A DNA stretch of 64,000 nucleotides from Schistocerca nitens (taxonomy: Eukaryota; Arthropoda; Insecta; Orthoptera; Acrididae): assembly GCF_023898315.1 (NCBI RefSeq), contig NC_064618.1, forward strand, positions 186,735,548 through 186,799,547. The letters run 5' to 3'. Position 1 is the first letter of the stretch. Every line of letters begins with the position of its first letter. Shown here piece after piece: positions 1-11,722 of the stretch. The translations under genes were made by a program, and so were the position numbers. The notes under the pieces were generated by a model. It did no database searches. It was given only the letters and a program-made list of their open reading frames with translations, and was not told where the DNA came from.

Positions 1-1224
1 CACTTTACGGTAGTGCTATTCTCACCGCAGAATATACGGAAATCACAAGTATAAGCGATGAAATCAGTGAAATGTACCGAAGTATATATAATGAATCGCT
101 GGCTCCAACTTTCAAGAAAAAGCTTTGATGTCATTGGTTTACCACTAACTTATCGCCAGAACGTGAGGTATTTAGAACATTTGCAAAATCGTTTATCATC
201 AAGATAATCACGTGAAAGAATATGACTGTAGAACATATGCCAATGTACGTTGCTCGTGGTGCTTCGACGCTTTAAGCTTTGAACGTTTGTATAATAGATA
301 TCACCATGGCGAATACACTGATTCTACTGAAGTGACAAAAAAAGTTGATGTACTAGAATATAACGTTCTTGTTTACAATTCCTGTCGGTTACATCAGGTT
401 CTACAACATTTGTAATGATAATATATAATTGTAATAATATTTGAAATGGCTTTTTATTTGATAAACATTTCCCCTGCATTTCTTGATGTCCCAAAAATAC
501 TGATGTCATTGATCTCATATAGGAAGTTACTTCCTAAAGAAACTACAACTACATTCGCCCTTTGCATTGCCAGTTCTCCATATTGGACATGATCGGAACA
601 ACAAGGGAGCGCTGTTAAACGCAATTGCCTGCTAGCCTACCGGTAATGTGCGTTAGTGTCAGTTTCCAAAATAACTGGAGGCAAGGATTTATACATCTTC
701 TGTAAACGCGCCACTAGTTGGGAGAAGGACAATCAGCAAAGAAATCCTAAGACAACTTACCTCCTACAAGCAATGTCGCTATATTTGCCCAATACATCCA
801 AAAGTGTAAAACTTGCTGATTTGCATGCTTCTTCATGCCTGCCTTATTAGCTCGTCAGTTCCATTTACTTAATAGTTTTACTGAATGACTTGTTAGCTGG
901 ATTTTGTTATGTATCGACACCTATTCCTAAGTTTGTATGCTTTGGTAATAGTACTGTGACGTTATATAGGTATGAATGTGGAACGAACGTAGAGAAAGGT
1001 CGCTTCGAACCCGAATGTGCGTATTGTTCTCCTAATTCGTGACAGTTTGGGTTTTTTTGTTGTATGAAAAAAATTCTTTTTTCGGAACCCTAACATGATG
1101 AGTTGTTATTCATTTGTATTAGTGCAGTACATACTAAACAACGCCTTTCGATACTTTATTGAACACAGCGGATAAACATAAGAGATAAATAAATAATCTG
1201 CAGTATAATCTAAAACAGTCTCCA
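1..1224. other. No recognisable gene
   Basis: AT-rich sequence with only short open frames. I see no protein motif, no SINE head and no tandem repeat. It is probably intergenic or intronic DNA with decayed repeats. Confidence 0.5.
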
Positions 1225-1871
1225 AATTTTTAAGTGAACACACCGCCATGTGGCTGTATAGTTGTTAATTTAATTACGATCTAGGTTTCGATCTTTTATG
1301 CCATTTTCATGTGACTGAGGTTATGTAATTAATATATACTGCAGGACATCAAGCTTAAAATTGGCCATAGATTAAGGAAAACATTGCCTCCCCACGTAAT
1401 AGCAAATGTAGAATCACCATCTTCTAACAACATCCATAAATAATACTTGGGGAACGTCAAGTTTAGTAAAAACAGCTTTATATTTGTATATAAAAGATAA
1501 AAAAGAGGACATGTCCTAGAGACGTAATGTGCTTATCTTTTATATATTAAAATAAACCTGTTTTTACTAAATATGACGTTCTCCTGCCATTATTTGAGGA
1601 TCTTGTTAAGAGATGATGATTTTACACCTGGCATTTCGTGGGGAGCCAATATTTTTCTTAATGTATGGTCAATTTTGAGCTTGATGTCGTGCAATATGTA
1701 TCATTGACATAAACTCAGCCCTCAGCAGTTAAGTCCTACAGTGCTCAGAGCCATTGGAACCATTTTTGAACATAAACTCAGTCACTTGAAAACGGCATAA
1801 AAGGTCGAAACCTAGATCTTAATTAAATAAACAATAATACAATCAAGTGGCGGTGTGTTCATTTAAAAATT
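1225..1871. mobile_element. Foldback element with ~275 bp inverted arms
   Basis: The left arm (about 1225-1500) is matched in reverse complement by about 1531-1871. Shared blocks include the outer end with 'gaacacaccgcca', a block around 'gatctaggtttcga', and an inner block around 'gacatcaagct'. The arms are separated by about 30 bp. The right arm is interrupted by a 51 bp SINE fragment at 1719-1769. No coding capacity is visible. It is a non-autonomous hairpin (MITE or foldback type) element whose parent family I cannot name. Arm divergence is substantial, so the insertion is old. Confidence 0.8.
1719..1769 (+). mobile_element. 5'-truncated SINE tail with 12 bp target duplication
   Basis: The segment matches the tail of the SINE at 25432-25641 ('agtgctcagagccatt' followed by an A/T-rich end). 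It is bounded by the direct repeat acataaactcag at 1707-1718 and 1770-1781. It lies inside the right arm of the foldback element, so it inserted later. Confidence 0.85.
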
Positions 1872-3479
1872 ATTGTATGACTGTTGCTCAGCAACATTTG
1901 GTCGCACTTCATTTTTCTCTAATATCAATTTTACACCATCTCTTCTTGATGTTCTAGATTTATTCCGAAAGTCTGTCAGTGTTGCCTGCCTGATTGATTT
2001 CGGAAATTGTTAATACAATTCTAAGTCACAACTTGATGTTAAACGTCCTTCATTGCTGTATAGCATCAAATAGATTGATGCTCCGTACAGCGATCAGTAA
2101 ATAAATAACTTCTGTAATTTGTAGAACACGATGTCTCGTGCTAGACTGGATGTACGAATGCAGTATTGCACGATTCCAACCAGGAAAACGCATTCTTGTG
2201 GCCATTAGCATAGTAAAGACTTTTTAACGCCGTGCGTATTGTTTGGCAATTCTGTTGTCATGACAGTGATTTGCTGTCTTGGGAATGATTGCTCCTGCTA
2301 ATGTCCGCATAGTTATAAAGTACTCTCTTTCTACAACAGCATCAGCTTTTGAAATCAGCTCCAGTTTTTCTGCAAAAGCTGTATTTAATCACTTCCATTC
2401 GCTACTACCTATACTGAGCTGTGAACTGTCACAATTTAAGCGACAACATTCATGATTCCCTTTCATATATCTCTTGGCAATCTGGCAGGAGTTGCCATAT
2501 TCGTCTGTACCGCATTCACCAGGTAATGTCACCAACAAAACAAAAGAAAGTCTCTGAACAGATGTGAAGCTGGTGTCATTGTCACGGATTTATATTTTGT
2601 TCATCATCTCGCTATCATCCAAGACGGGATAAATTATGGAATCAATGTACAAGCTTCTTTGTATGCGTTATCTATGGTAGGTCTGGAGGCGAAAAACGCT
2701 TGGTATGTTCAGTTTTTCCCTGTGAATGTGAAGTTTGATTTATTACTATGTTTCATCGATGTATTGGTTTATTATCCATAGTATATCCACATTTTGGTGA
2801 TATTCCTGATATTTCTGTGGTGTATGACACCATAATGACCGTAGACACAGTCCATTCGAGATCAACGGTGGACAGTTCATTGACATTTTGGACAAGGTCG
2901 TTTTGGACACATTTTAAGTATTGTTACATTATGTTTTTGCCGCAAGCCGAGCAGGATAATTGTCTAACTCATTTGTATTTTTTATTGATGTAATCTAGCG
3001 TCGGTTTATGCTGTCCCTTAGATCAGCTTCTAATAACGTAGCTCCATTGAGGTTTGGCTGGAATAGGCTGTCGAAAGCAGTAAGGACATTGTGAGCTGTT
3101 CGTGAAGTTCTTCATTGAGACTTGGCAACGTTGCTGACGATATTTGGGAACTCGTGGTCGTTTACTCACTTTCAGGGATTGGTGCTTCAGTGATCCTACT
3201 GAATTCTTGTAATATTCTCTTTCCGTACTGATGAAGTATGTGATCGAGATTTTAAACTTAATTTTTGTGCTCTGGAAATGTAACTCTACGCTTACGTTTC
3301 AACTGGTTTCGCATATCATGTTGTGAACTACCTGAATTAATCACCATAAGAGTCACAAGTGCTGAGGCAGGGAGCTAAACGATGCAGTCATGTGGCCGGG
3401 AGGCGCCATGCTCATCTGTTGAGGCAAGGGTAGTCGCATGTTCTAGTCTCATTCGACTGCCGATGTGTATCGCTTCAAT
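1872..3479. other. No recognisable gene
   Basis: Short open frames only, none with a family motif I recognise. The stretch may contain decayed element sequence, but nothing supports a specific call. Confidence 0.4.
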
Positions 3480-3859
3480 TTTCTTTTTCCTGTAGAAATA
3501 GACGGAAATGTATTCTATAACACAGACTCCAAGTCTCTGGACTCTGGCTATACAGAAGAATGTTGAGAATATCATGGACTCAAAAAGTGACAAACATCGA
3601 GGTTCTACGTGTAGTTAACAAAAGCCCAGAGCTGATAAAGTGTCGCAAAGTACAATACGTTGGCCACTTCATGAGGAATCAAAGAAGATACGAGTTGCTT
3701 CAACGTATCATGCAAGGACAAATCGAGGGAAAGAGATCTTTGGGACGAAGAAGAATTTCCTGGCTCGACAACCTTAGATCTTCGTTTAATATTAGCTCTG
3801 AAGAACTGTTTCGCATTGCAACTGATAAAGAGAGAATAGCCACATCATATCGAAACCTA
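3480..3859 (+). pseudogene. RTE-like LINE, C-terminal region (fragment)
   Basis: The translation contains YVGHFMRN, then GKRSLGRRRISWLDNL, then a DKERIATSYRN block. This is the usual C-terminal domain after the reverse transcriptase in RTE/craTE-type LINEs (compare RDRLVGHVLR and GKNRRGRPRDEY in the LINE at 13.6 kb). The upstream 'YRRML' block lies in a different frame from the open stretch beginning at 3560, so at least one frameshift is present. The frame then runs straight into a different LINE at about 3860. The expected continuation appears to resume after 4680, so the fragment was split by an insertion. Confidence 0.65.
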
Positions 3860-4680
3860 TTCAAAGAATTGGGCATATTAACCACAGCTACTCAGTATAT
3901 TTATTCCTTAATGAAGATTGTTGTAAATAATACTTCTCTTTTTCCAACTAACTGCTTAGTACACAGTATCAATACTAGGAATAAGAAAAATATACATAAA
4001 GATTTAAAATCACTTACTCTTGCCCAGAAAGGAGACCAGTATTCAGCGACGCATATTTTCAATAAGTTACCAGCAAACATTAAGAGTTTAGTTTCAGAGA
4101 AGGCACAATTTAAACATAACTGAAAAGAATTTTTCGTGGCTAACTCCTTCTATTCCACCCATGAGTTTCTCAAAAAGTGCCGTAGACCATTTTAATGAAA
4201 ATTTATTATACTTCAGTTTTTGACAGTACTTGGTTATAACAGCCAAGTAACTACCTACTGTGTGAATGATGGATGTACTGAAAGCAGATGTAAGTCTTAA
4301 GTCTGTAAATAGTGGAAGTTTAATTTTAAATATTGTACATAATCTGACTGTTCTTAACTGAGGATCACAGAAATGAATAATTTACTTAATTTTTTGACAA
4401 TACTTGGTTGTAATAGTCAAGAAACTAGCGAATGTCTGAATGAGGGATTTAATGATAGCAGATGTAAGTATTAAACGTGTAAATATTAGAAATTTAAATT
4501 TAATTCATGTACATAATTTTACTGTTTATTGCTTGAGGGTCATTAAAATTAATGAAACTCAAGTTTTTGTAATTACATTTTTGTAATGTGTTTATCTGAC
4601 ATGTTCAACGCCCAGGAGGATTCCCTCTTTTATGGATCTATGGAATTAATAATTAATCTAATCTAATCTAATCTAATCCA
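3860..4680 (+). mobile_element. CR1/Jockey-like LINE 3' end with (TAATC)n tail
   Basis: From residue FKELGIL onward the reading frame carries a different C-terminus. It has HSINTRNKKNIH, LTLAQKGDQYSATHIFNKLP and NIKSL, which matches the end of CR1/Jockey-type reverse transcriptase ORFs ('NTR...LT.KG..Y....FN.LP..IK.L'). The stop is at about 4121. A 3' UTR with an internal 174 bp duplication follows, ending in the pentamer array at 4654-4679, as expected for a LINE whose 3' end consists of short tandem repeats. It is 5'-truncated, with no catalytic RT motifs. I found no clean target-site duplication. Confidence 0.7.
4217..4565 (+). repeat. Tandem duplication, ~174 bp period, in LINE 3' UTR
   Basis: Two diverged copies start with 'ttgacagtacttggtt' (4219 on) and 'ttgacaatacttggtt' (4393 on). 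Both continue through 'gcagatgtaagt', 'gtacataat' and an 'actgttcttaactgaggatca / actgtttattgcttgagggtca' pair. They lie between the LINE stop codon and its pentamer tail. Confidence 0.8.
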
Positions 4681-4735
4681 GGAAAATCGCCAACGTCTGA
4701 AGCGGAGAGGCACACAAAGATGAAGAAGTATTCTA
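4681..4735 (+). mobile_element. Probable resumed 3' end of the interrupted RTE-like LINE
   Basis: Immediately after the pentamer tail the sequence reads like the last residues of RTE-type ORFs (an IAN-like stretch, then an R-rich RRGT block). This suggests it is the distal part of the LINE fragment at 3480-3859. The evidence is short, so this is an inference. Confidence 0.35.
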
Positions 4736-5939
4736 TAACATAAAGCTAAGAAAAACTTTGCATAGGCCGATGTAATATAAACCTGATTTTATTTATTTTT
4801 GCTTTTAATCATCAACATTCTTCTTTAATGTAATAAACTTCATTTATTACAATTTTGTTATTGATACTATTATTATTGTTTTTCGTTCATTCGGAAGAGC
4901 TTTCCTATCCCAACTTGGTACCGTTACGCATGATGACCTCTGCAGGAATGGAATGTTTATATGTTTTGTTATTTTATTGTTATTCGTTTATCCGCAAGAG
5001 TTTTCCTATCCATACTTGGTAGAGATACACATGATGACCAGTGGATCTGCAGGAATGCAATGTTGGGGTATTTTGTCGCGGACAGTACGTCACTTTATAA
5101 AGCGCCGGGAAATATTGCTGCATAAACACTAAACTCGCAAGCGCATTCCCCCTGACTGCCGATATAACTCGAGCACGAGTATCATTTTGTTATTAGTGTG
5201 GAATACTTGCAACAACGTTGGTAGCATTTGGCAATGTGATCATCAGTCGTTCTGCAAAATTATTGTAGAATTCCTTACTCCAAGGAGTTATTGCTACATG
5301 GTTCTGACGTAATATGAGACAATCAGAAAATTTGATTATTGGTCTTTTCGAATGACGAACCTAACATAAATAAGAACGTCCCTAATCTCTAACGTGGCTC
5401 TTTGAGGTACAGTGGGAAGTATTGTGATGAGAGAGATATGCTTCTAGCAGCTCCTCATTAGTCCACTTGTTCCACAGCTGTCTTGGGATGCAAGAGGGGA
5501 TAGAAAATCGAGAAAAAATAAAATATAAAAGAACTAATGTTGCTAAATACTAGGGGAGAAACGCAACAGACATATATCAGAAGTGCACAGAAAAGAATAA
5601 ATGCTGAATTAATATAGAAAAACACATAATAGAGATAATATCCAAAATAACAATTATTCCTCCCACCAGAATTGCAGACCTACGGATTAAATAGATATCC
5701 ACTCCCTTATAGTTCCTTGTCTCAATTATGAACATAAAGTGTTATTAGTATCAATCAACCCGTTGCTATGTAGAAAACTTCTTCAACCTAGCACTCGAAA
5801 ATCATAACGTAAAATATTTCTGAACAACGTAAATTACATTGAAAGTAAAATTCTCAGACCCACGAAATAACAGATACACTTCTCAACAACTGGGTATCGA
5901 TTCCGACACTTGTAAAAGTGTCTGAGCCATGCGTGGCTC
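4736..5939. other. No recognisable gene
   Basis: AT-rich. Two related stretches, near 4880-4950 and 4975-5045, share 'ttcctatcc.aacttggta' and 'catgatgacc', so there is a weak local duplication. Nothing else was seen. Confidence 0.45.
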
Positions 5940-6062
5940 GTGTTCCCGCCATCATGTATTTTACACCCTGTTTTTAACGTACTTCCACCTCACTACGTTA
6001 ATTTAAATTACTACTGTCACTCCGTTGGTGCTTTGCCTGACCGTGAGCGTCGTTAGCAGCGC

Positions 6063-6082
6063 GTATATATATATATATATAT
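6063..6082. repeat. (TA)n microsatellite
   Basis: About ten TA units within the LTR-like block. It could double as a TATA-like element, but that is not demonstrable here. Confidence 0.9.
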
Positions 6083-7249
6083 CCCCTCTCTTAGTATCTT
6101 TGCTTGAATGCTATTACTTCCCGGTCGTTGTTTGTCGGAGGGGAGTTCGAGACGCGAGTTCGGGCTGCCAGTCAGTTGGAACGCGTCTGGAGCGCAGTCC
6201 GTACCTGCCAGTCGGGAACTTTCAATGCGGCACTAGTGCAGTCGGGTTGGAGCAGCAGTGAGGTCTGCGCCGACATGGCTCGCCCGACCATTGCTGAAAC
6301 GCATCACTTGAGCCGAACCACTGTCTTGCTGGATCGTCGGTCGGTCGTCCAGCCGGACGACGCGCTTTGGCTCGCCGACCGTTCATGACTCCGCTGTGTG
6401 CGTGGTTAGTTACTGTAGCGTATCCTTCAGGTTGTGTGTGTAGTTGGTGTTATTTTCAATGATTATTTGAGATGTGGTCGGCATTCTGAGACGAGTCTCT
6501 CGGTTGTTGCGGACGAGGGAAGTTAGCTCCGCGCGGTGCAGTCGGCTGGGTGCGCTGACAGTCCCTGCGCATTGTCGGAGCGGGTGTGGAGCTGTCCGAT
6601 TCCTACGAGCTTCGTGGTTCACCGACCCAGGACGTCAAATTTGAGTAGTGGTTTGAACTACACAAGCCACGTCCATTCATGTTGTAGTGGTTCCTTTCGG
6701 TGGTTTGGTGTTGGGGAGGTTTTCCTGTGAGCAACACCGAGTGTTTCTAATGTTGAAATTTAGAAGCCATGCGGTGCAATAGACTAAAATTCGAGTGCAC
6801 CAGTGGAATTTTCTGCCAGGTGGCCGTTAGTGTTCTGGTTACCTGCCCTGGCCACTAACGTAATTTCAGGCAGCGTCCTTTCCTCACCTGTTGTCTCTGT
6901 CCAACATGGTGTATAATTTTGACAGCTAACACATACTTCATTGTGGATTATCACGTTTGTAACCTTTCCTGTTTGAGTTCTTATGTACTCATTGATGAGA
7001 GGCAAGTCGTGTCGGTCGGTCCGTGGCTGTTCCTTGGCTGTGTTGCGACGGATCAAGTGTAGTTGGGCTCATCACCTGTCTCGCCTAAGTGAACGAGGGC
7101 AGACCGACCTCCCTGGAGGCTTCTGAGTACCACCTGTGTTTGATTATCTGTTTTCAGCTGCCTAAAATTTAAGACTTATGGTTATTTTCCTTTTGTTTTA
7201 AAAAATTCGCTAAATTAATTCTTAAATTTATCTTTTAAGCATAAAGACT

Positions 7250-7745
7250 GCTTCCTTCTGCCTTTAAAAGATTTGGTAATACATTTTAAAATTTTGAAAC
7301 TTAATTGTGGCCTTCAACCATTGGTATTGCACCTTGCAGATATTTGCTGTATCTGCTTTGCCTTGAGGCTTTCCACTTAGCCGTGATATATGTATTTTTA
7401 TTTATTTTATTTGCTTTTTTTAATTGCATTTTTTTATCTCGTTGATTTTAAAGATTTCTTGGTTTTAAACGTCGTGGCCTTCTGCCTTTAAAAGCCTATG
7501 GTAACATATTTTAAAATTTTGAAACTTAATTTTGGCCTTTAGCCATTTGCATTGCACCTTGCATACGTTTGTTCTATCTACTTTGCTTTGCGGCTTTCCA
7601 CCTAGCTGTCATAGATGTTTCTTTTAATTATTTTATTTACTATTTTAATTGGATTTTTATCTTGCTGATTTTCTAAAGATTTCTTGTTCGGAGGCCTTCA
7701 GCCGTGAAAGAGTACCATTTGGTAAAGGTTCGGCTATGTGCCACT
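7250..7745 (+). repeat. Tandem repeat, ~220 bp period, 2.2 copies
   Basis: Copy 1 (from about 7255) and copy 2 (from about 7479) share 'cttctgcctttaaaag', 'ttttaaaattttgaaactta', 'gcattgcaccttgca'-type and 'ggctttccacctagc'-type blocks in the same order. A third partial copy starts near 7690 (a 'ggccttcagcc' block). It sits inside the LTR-like region. Confidence 0.8.
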
Positions 7746-7760
7746 TTGGTTTTAAATGTG

Positions 7761-8689
7761 TTATTACATTACATTAAATTACAATTAGAAGGTGAAACTG
7801 GCCCCAACCTTATTTGGCCCATTCCACAATCCTAATCACCTGTTCTGCCCAGCGGGTTTAGCGGACGTATCAGTGTCCCTGCTATCATGTAGTAACGAAC
7901 AGGTCGGCTTACCGACCTCGTCTCTTCAGCTCTCAATATTAACTGACACCACTCCCATAGAAAACCGTAAGTTAATCATTCTTTTAGACAATCGCAGAGA
8001 ATTACTGCTACTTTTAACAATTACAATTGAACATTTAATGGCAGTCAGTTGTTCATCTAGCGCCAGCTCACCAAGGATGATTTTTGGCGTGCCCAATGGC
8101 TGCTGCGTATTACGACCCAAGGATGATACTTGCCGCCTCTTTCCTAATGCCTTTGTGCCTCGACATTGTAGTGGCTTTCTGCACTATACGTGTTAACGTA
8201 GACATTAGTAACAAAAATGTTATATCGTACATCAAGCTCTTCGACTTAACTTACTTCCAGGGTGCGATGACTATAGGTTGAAACGACAAAATACATCGTG
8301 ATGGACTAAAGGCAACCAAATTTATTTTACACGTCACACGTTCTCCGTTATGATCGAGGTGTAGACCAGTGCAACGTAGTTTATTATTTTCCGTTTTATT
8401 TAATGCAGCTGCAAATTGCTACAAGAAATTATTTAACAAAATCCGAAGAAAACTTTTACACCTTAAGTCTTTTAAAGACTCAATAAGCTGTGTTAATAGG
8501 CATCGATGTATGCTTTGTGAATACCAAGCTTTTTCACTATACAAACTTCTCCCATGAACTTCGACTCGACCGTCAATCATACGAATTTGAGTTTTGTTCT
8601 TTGCGTAGGATGGAGCAACCAATGAAAATTCAGATCGAATGTCCATAAACTGACACGTCAAACGATAAAAAAGGAAGAATGTTTGTACA
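7761..8689. other. No recognisable gene
   Basis: Open frames such as 7792-8196 show no family motif and are flanked by repeats. I see nothing supportable. Confidence 0.4.
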
Positions 8690-9305
8690 TAAAGTTGGTG
8701 CTCTCGATTAAGTTCCATAAATGTTTGATGAGATTCATGTCTGGTGATCTGGGTGGACAAATTATTCACTCGTGTTGTTCAGAACGTTCTTAAAGTTAAT
8801 CGCCAACAACTATGGTCCTGTTGCATGTTTGAGATATGAAGTCCATGAATGGCTGCAAATCGTCTCCAAGTATCCGAATGTTCACATTTACAGCCAATGG
8901 TCGGTTAATTTGAATCATAGGACCGAGTCTATTCCATGTCAACACAGTCCACACCATTATGGAGCCACCACCAGCTTGCGCAGTGCGTTGCTGACAATTT
9001 GGGCCCATGGCTTCGTAGGGTCTGCGCCACACTCGGACCCTACGATCAGCTCTTACCAACTGAAATCTGGACTCATCTTACCAGGCCAGTCTACGGTCCA
9101 ATCGATATGGCCACGAGCCCAGGAGAAGCGCTGCAGGCAATTTCGCACTGTTCCAAACGAGACGTTAGTCGCATATTTAACATTGATTTCTGCGGTTATT
9201 TTACTTAGTGTTGCTTCACTGTCAGCACTGACAACTCAAGGCAAACGCTGCTGCTCTCGGTCGTTCAGTGAACGCCGTCGACCACTGCGTTTTCCCTGGT
9301 GAAAC
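8690..9305 (-). pseudogene. Tc1-like transposase fossil
   Basis: Read on the minus strand, a basic block (GKRSGRRRSLNDRE), an HTH-like stretch (SFGTVRNCLQR) and RVRVWRRP, GGSIMVWTVLTW are found in order. A degraded equivalent of the SPDMNLIKHLWNL segment lies near 8745. Together these outline a Tc1-family DDE transposase. The part between the HTH and the W-rich core is shortened, the middle catalytic D segment (the QDNARPH equivalent) is missing, and several stops and frame changes are present. No terminal inverted repeats were recognised. It is non-functional. Confidence 0.75.
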
Positions 9306-9482
9306 GTAATGCCCCAGTTCTGTTATACTCTGAATACATTTGACTCTGTGGATCTGCACTGTACCTTTATGCCTTGTGTATGCTATACTACAGCCATCTG
9401 TGAATGTTCATGTCGCTATCCCGTGACTTTTGTCATCTCAGAATATGTGATATTGTAATTAGGTTTAAACATTTCACAATAC

Positions 9483-9510
9483 CTGACGATGGTCGGTGGA
9501 CCGAAACGTA
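9483..9510 (+). ncRNA. Hammerhead-like core motif (candidate)
   Basis: CTGACGA at 9483-9489 is followed by one unpaired T, then GGTC-GGTG-GACC (a 4 bp stem), then GAAA at 9503-9506. The GAAA runs into the self-complementary ACGT (9506-9509), followed by A. This is the order expected for a minimal type I hammerhead (CUGANGA, stem II, GAAA, very short stem III). The extra T and the lack of a clear stem I make activity uncertain. Confidence 0.3.
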
Positions 9511-11500
9511 GCATAGAAAAGAGTTTTTCATTAGCTCTTGGTGGTGCATCATAAGATTTGTAAGAATTTTAGGGGTCTACATCCCATATATGAGGAGGTA
9601 TTGGCGACAGAGCACAAGCTCAGTATGATCAGACTTCGATGATATCCTTGTTAGGCTGCGATCACATTGGCTCTGATATCGGTGGATTACGCCGACGACA
9701 GACATCATCCGGAGACGGCCAATCTTCTCAAATCAGTACGCCACTACGTACGGCGTCACACAATAGCCCATCGTATCTCCCCAACGTAGAGAGTTAGAAC
9801 GACAATGGGTAAAATTCAAAACTGTTTTTTTCCTTCGGTCAAATCGCAAACGGAATAAGGAGCAGGAGAAACTGTTAAATTTTGTGCAAGAAAGAATGAG
9901 TTTGTGGAATCTTGAGGATTAAAAACTATATTCGGCACATAGTTCGGAATCTATAGACTGAAATCACAGGTTTATTCGAAACCTCAAATAGGCAAAACTT
10001 TAACTGGAAATTTGAGACATACATTATAACCTCAAAAAATAATTTGTTCATTGGAAGAGGTTGGCGTATCTTATATGGTTATACCTACTATACTGGATCT
10101 TGGTTAAGTTGTGATTAGTTGTCTACAAATAATTATCACTGCTTACTGGCGTTTTATGCCTGTGGAGTGGTGATTCTGTTAATATGAAGTGGTTTACTAA
10201 TGTGTTGTGCGGTATGCATTCCGATTCTTAACTGCTTTATGTTTTCAGGATATCTTATACTGCGCTTTATGCTTGTCTTTCACTGGTGTGCTAAATGACA
10301 GTCATTGAAGGTTAATTGATGTATGTCTGAACATGTTCTAATAAATAGTGTACAGAGAAACTGAGTGTTTGTAACTTGATTTTCAATGTCACCACGAATT
10401 ATGTCAAGTATATAACAGAACGTTTCTCCCGTAAGGCTTGTTTGGTTATTTCGATGACTGAGGGCAGAGTACTCGCCATGTTCTTTATGAGATGGAAACG
10501 CTTATTCACATGCATTCGGCTTCCCTTTAATAGCAGAAGCCGCTATGCAGCAGTCGTATCCGAGCACAGAGGCGTTGTGGTATCCCCCCCCCCCCTACCC
10601 TAAGAGATTAAAATCTAATCTACTTCATACGTAGAATAGTTCCTAACCCAACTTAACGTAACGTCATTGACCCTGCCAAAGCGGTCGAGGAGATCGGACG
10701 CACTATGACCATGCTGTCGGCGGATGTTATTAGCCGATCTGTGGCGACAGTGTCTGAGGGCCGTTGTCGGTGCCACTCTGAACTTAGTCGTAAAGGAACG
10801 ATACCGGCCTTTGCTTCAGTCGATTTAGTGAACGACGGGAAACAACTCGGATGGGAGGAAGGGCTGTTGATTTGCTATCTTTCCGTATACGAGTGCAGTC
10901 TTTTACCACAGCACCACCACACTTGGTTCTGTAACAAGAAATAGATATGTTACATGGAAATGGGTAAGATGCGTCCTTGTTTTCATGCTAGTGTTAATTT
11001 TTCACAATTCCTCCTAGTACATTAATTATGAAGAATTTTCACAGTCTACGTATTTATGCTAACGGAAACAGACCCATTACTTAATGGGTCCATCAGCACA
11101 TCCGGAAGATTAGTACTAACATGGGGCATATCGAACGCTGGTGCGAAGAAAGAGGATCGTGTGGTATGCTGACAACTTATGTTATCGTGGTTTTATTAAT
11201 ATAATTTAAGTATCAAGGGTGGTCGGATGTCTAATGACGAAATAAATCTTTTCTGGTACTACGCCCATAGACTGTTTTTTCTTCTTCATTGTGAATGTCG
11301 CTAGTAGCTGGGCATACTACAGGGTGAGCTGGAAGTATATACCTATTGACAATATTTAATAACTTCAAAACATGTGAAAATACATCTTTAAAAGCAACTG
11401 TGTTTCTTTATTCCCAGTAGCAGTAATCCAGAAATCTATCTTGATGTATACTTCATTTGTCAGCGAACTAGCGGGCTCCGGTGGCCTCTCGATTTCAGGT
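9511..11500. other. No recognisable gene; one poly-C run
   Basis: Non-coding sequence containing a C homopolymer at about 10584-10596. Open frames at 10376-10603 and 10705-10944 lack motifs. Confidence 0.4.
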
Positions 11501-11511
11501 GTGGCGTTCTC

Positions 11512-11711
11512 AAAATGGTTCAAATGGCTCTGAGCACTATGCGACTTAACTTTTGAGGTCATCAGTCGCCTAGAACTCAGAACTAATTGAACCTAACTAA
11601 CCTAAGGACATCACACACATCCATGCCCGAGGCAGGATTCGAACCTGCGACCGGACCGGTCGCTCGGCTCCAGACTGTAGCGCCTAGAACTGCACGGCCA
11701 AACCGGCCGGC
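11512..11711 (-). mobile_element. tRNA-derived SINE (family A) with 11 bp target duplication
   Basis: On the minus strand it begins with a tRNA-like head. There is an A-box-like segment near the start and a B box in 'caggttcgaatcctgcctcg'. A body with 'ttaggttagttaggtt' follows, and it ends in 'gctcagagccatttgaacca'. The flanking direct repeat gtggcgttctc at 11501-11511 and 11712-11722 marks a full-length insertion by LINE machinery. Other copies of this family lie at 1719, 25432, 43878 and 51916. Confidence 0.95.
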
Positions 11712-11722
11712 GTGGCGTTCTC

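Larger units (their letters stand above)
5940..7760 (+). mobile_element. Possible LTR or leader of a retroelement (non-coding)
   Basis: A GC-rich block (6120-6380) follows a TATA-like stretch. A long non-coding leader and then an AT-rich internally repeated part follow. This architecture resembles long insect LTR-retrotransposon terminal repeats. No second LTR, primer-binding site or pol gene is visible in the window, so a solo LTR or a truncated copy is only one explanation. The open frames here (for example 6025-6261 and 6784-7056) show no domain. Confidence 0.3.

Noticed and set aside
6025-6388. Open frames over the GC-rich part of the LTR-like block
   Set aside because: No gag or other domain, overlapping frames, and compositional explanation.
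11640-11700. tRNA gene-like boxes (also at 12560, 12900, 23610, 25460, 30030, 43970, 52030)
   Set aside because: A and B boxes are present but each is followed by a repeated SINE body and most have target duplications; no complete cloverleaf was found.
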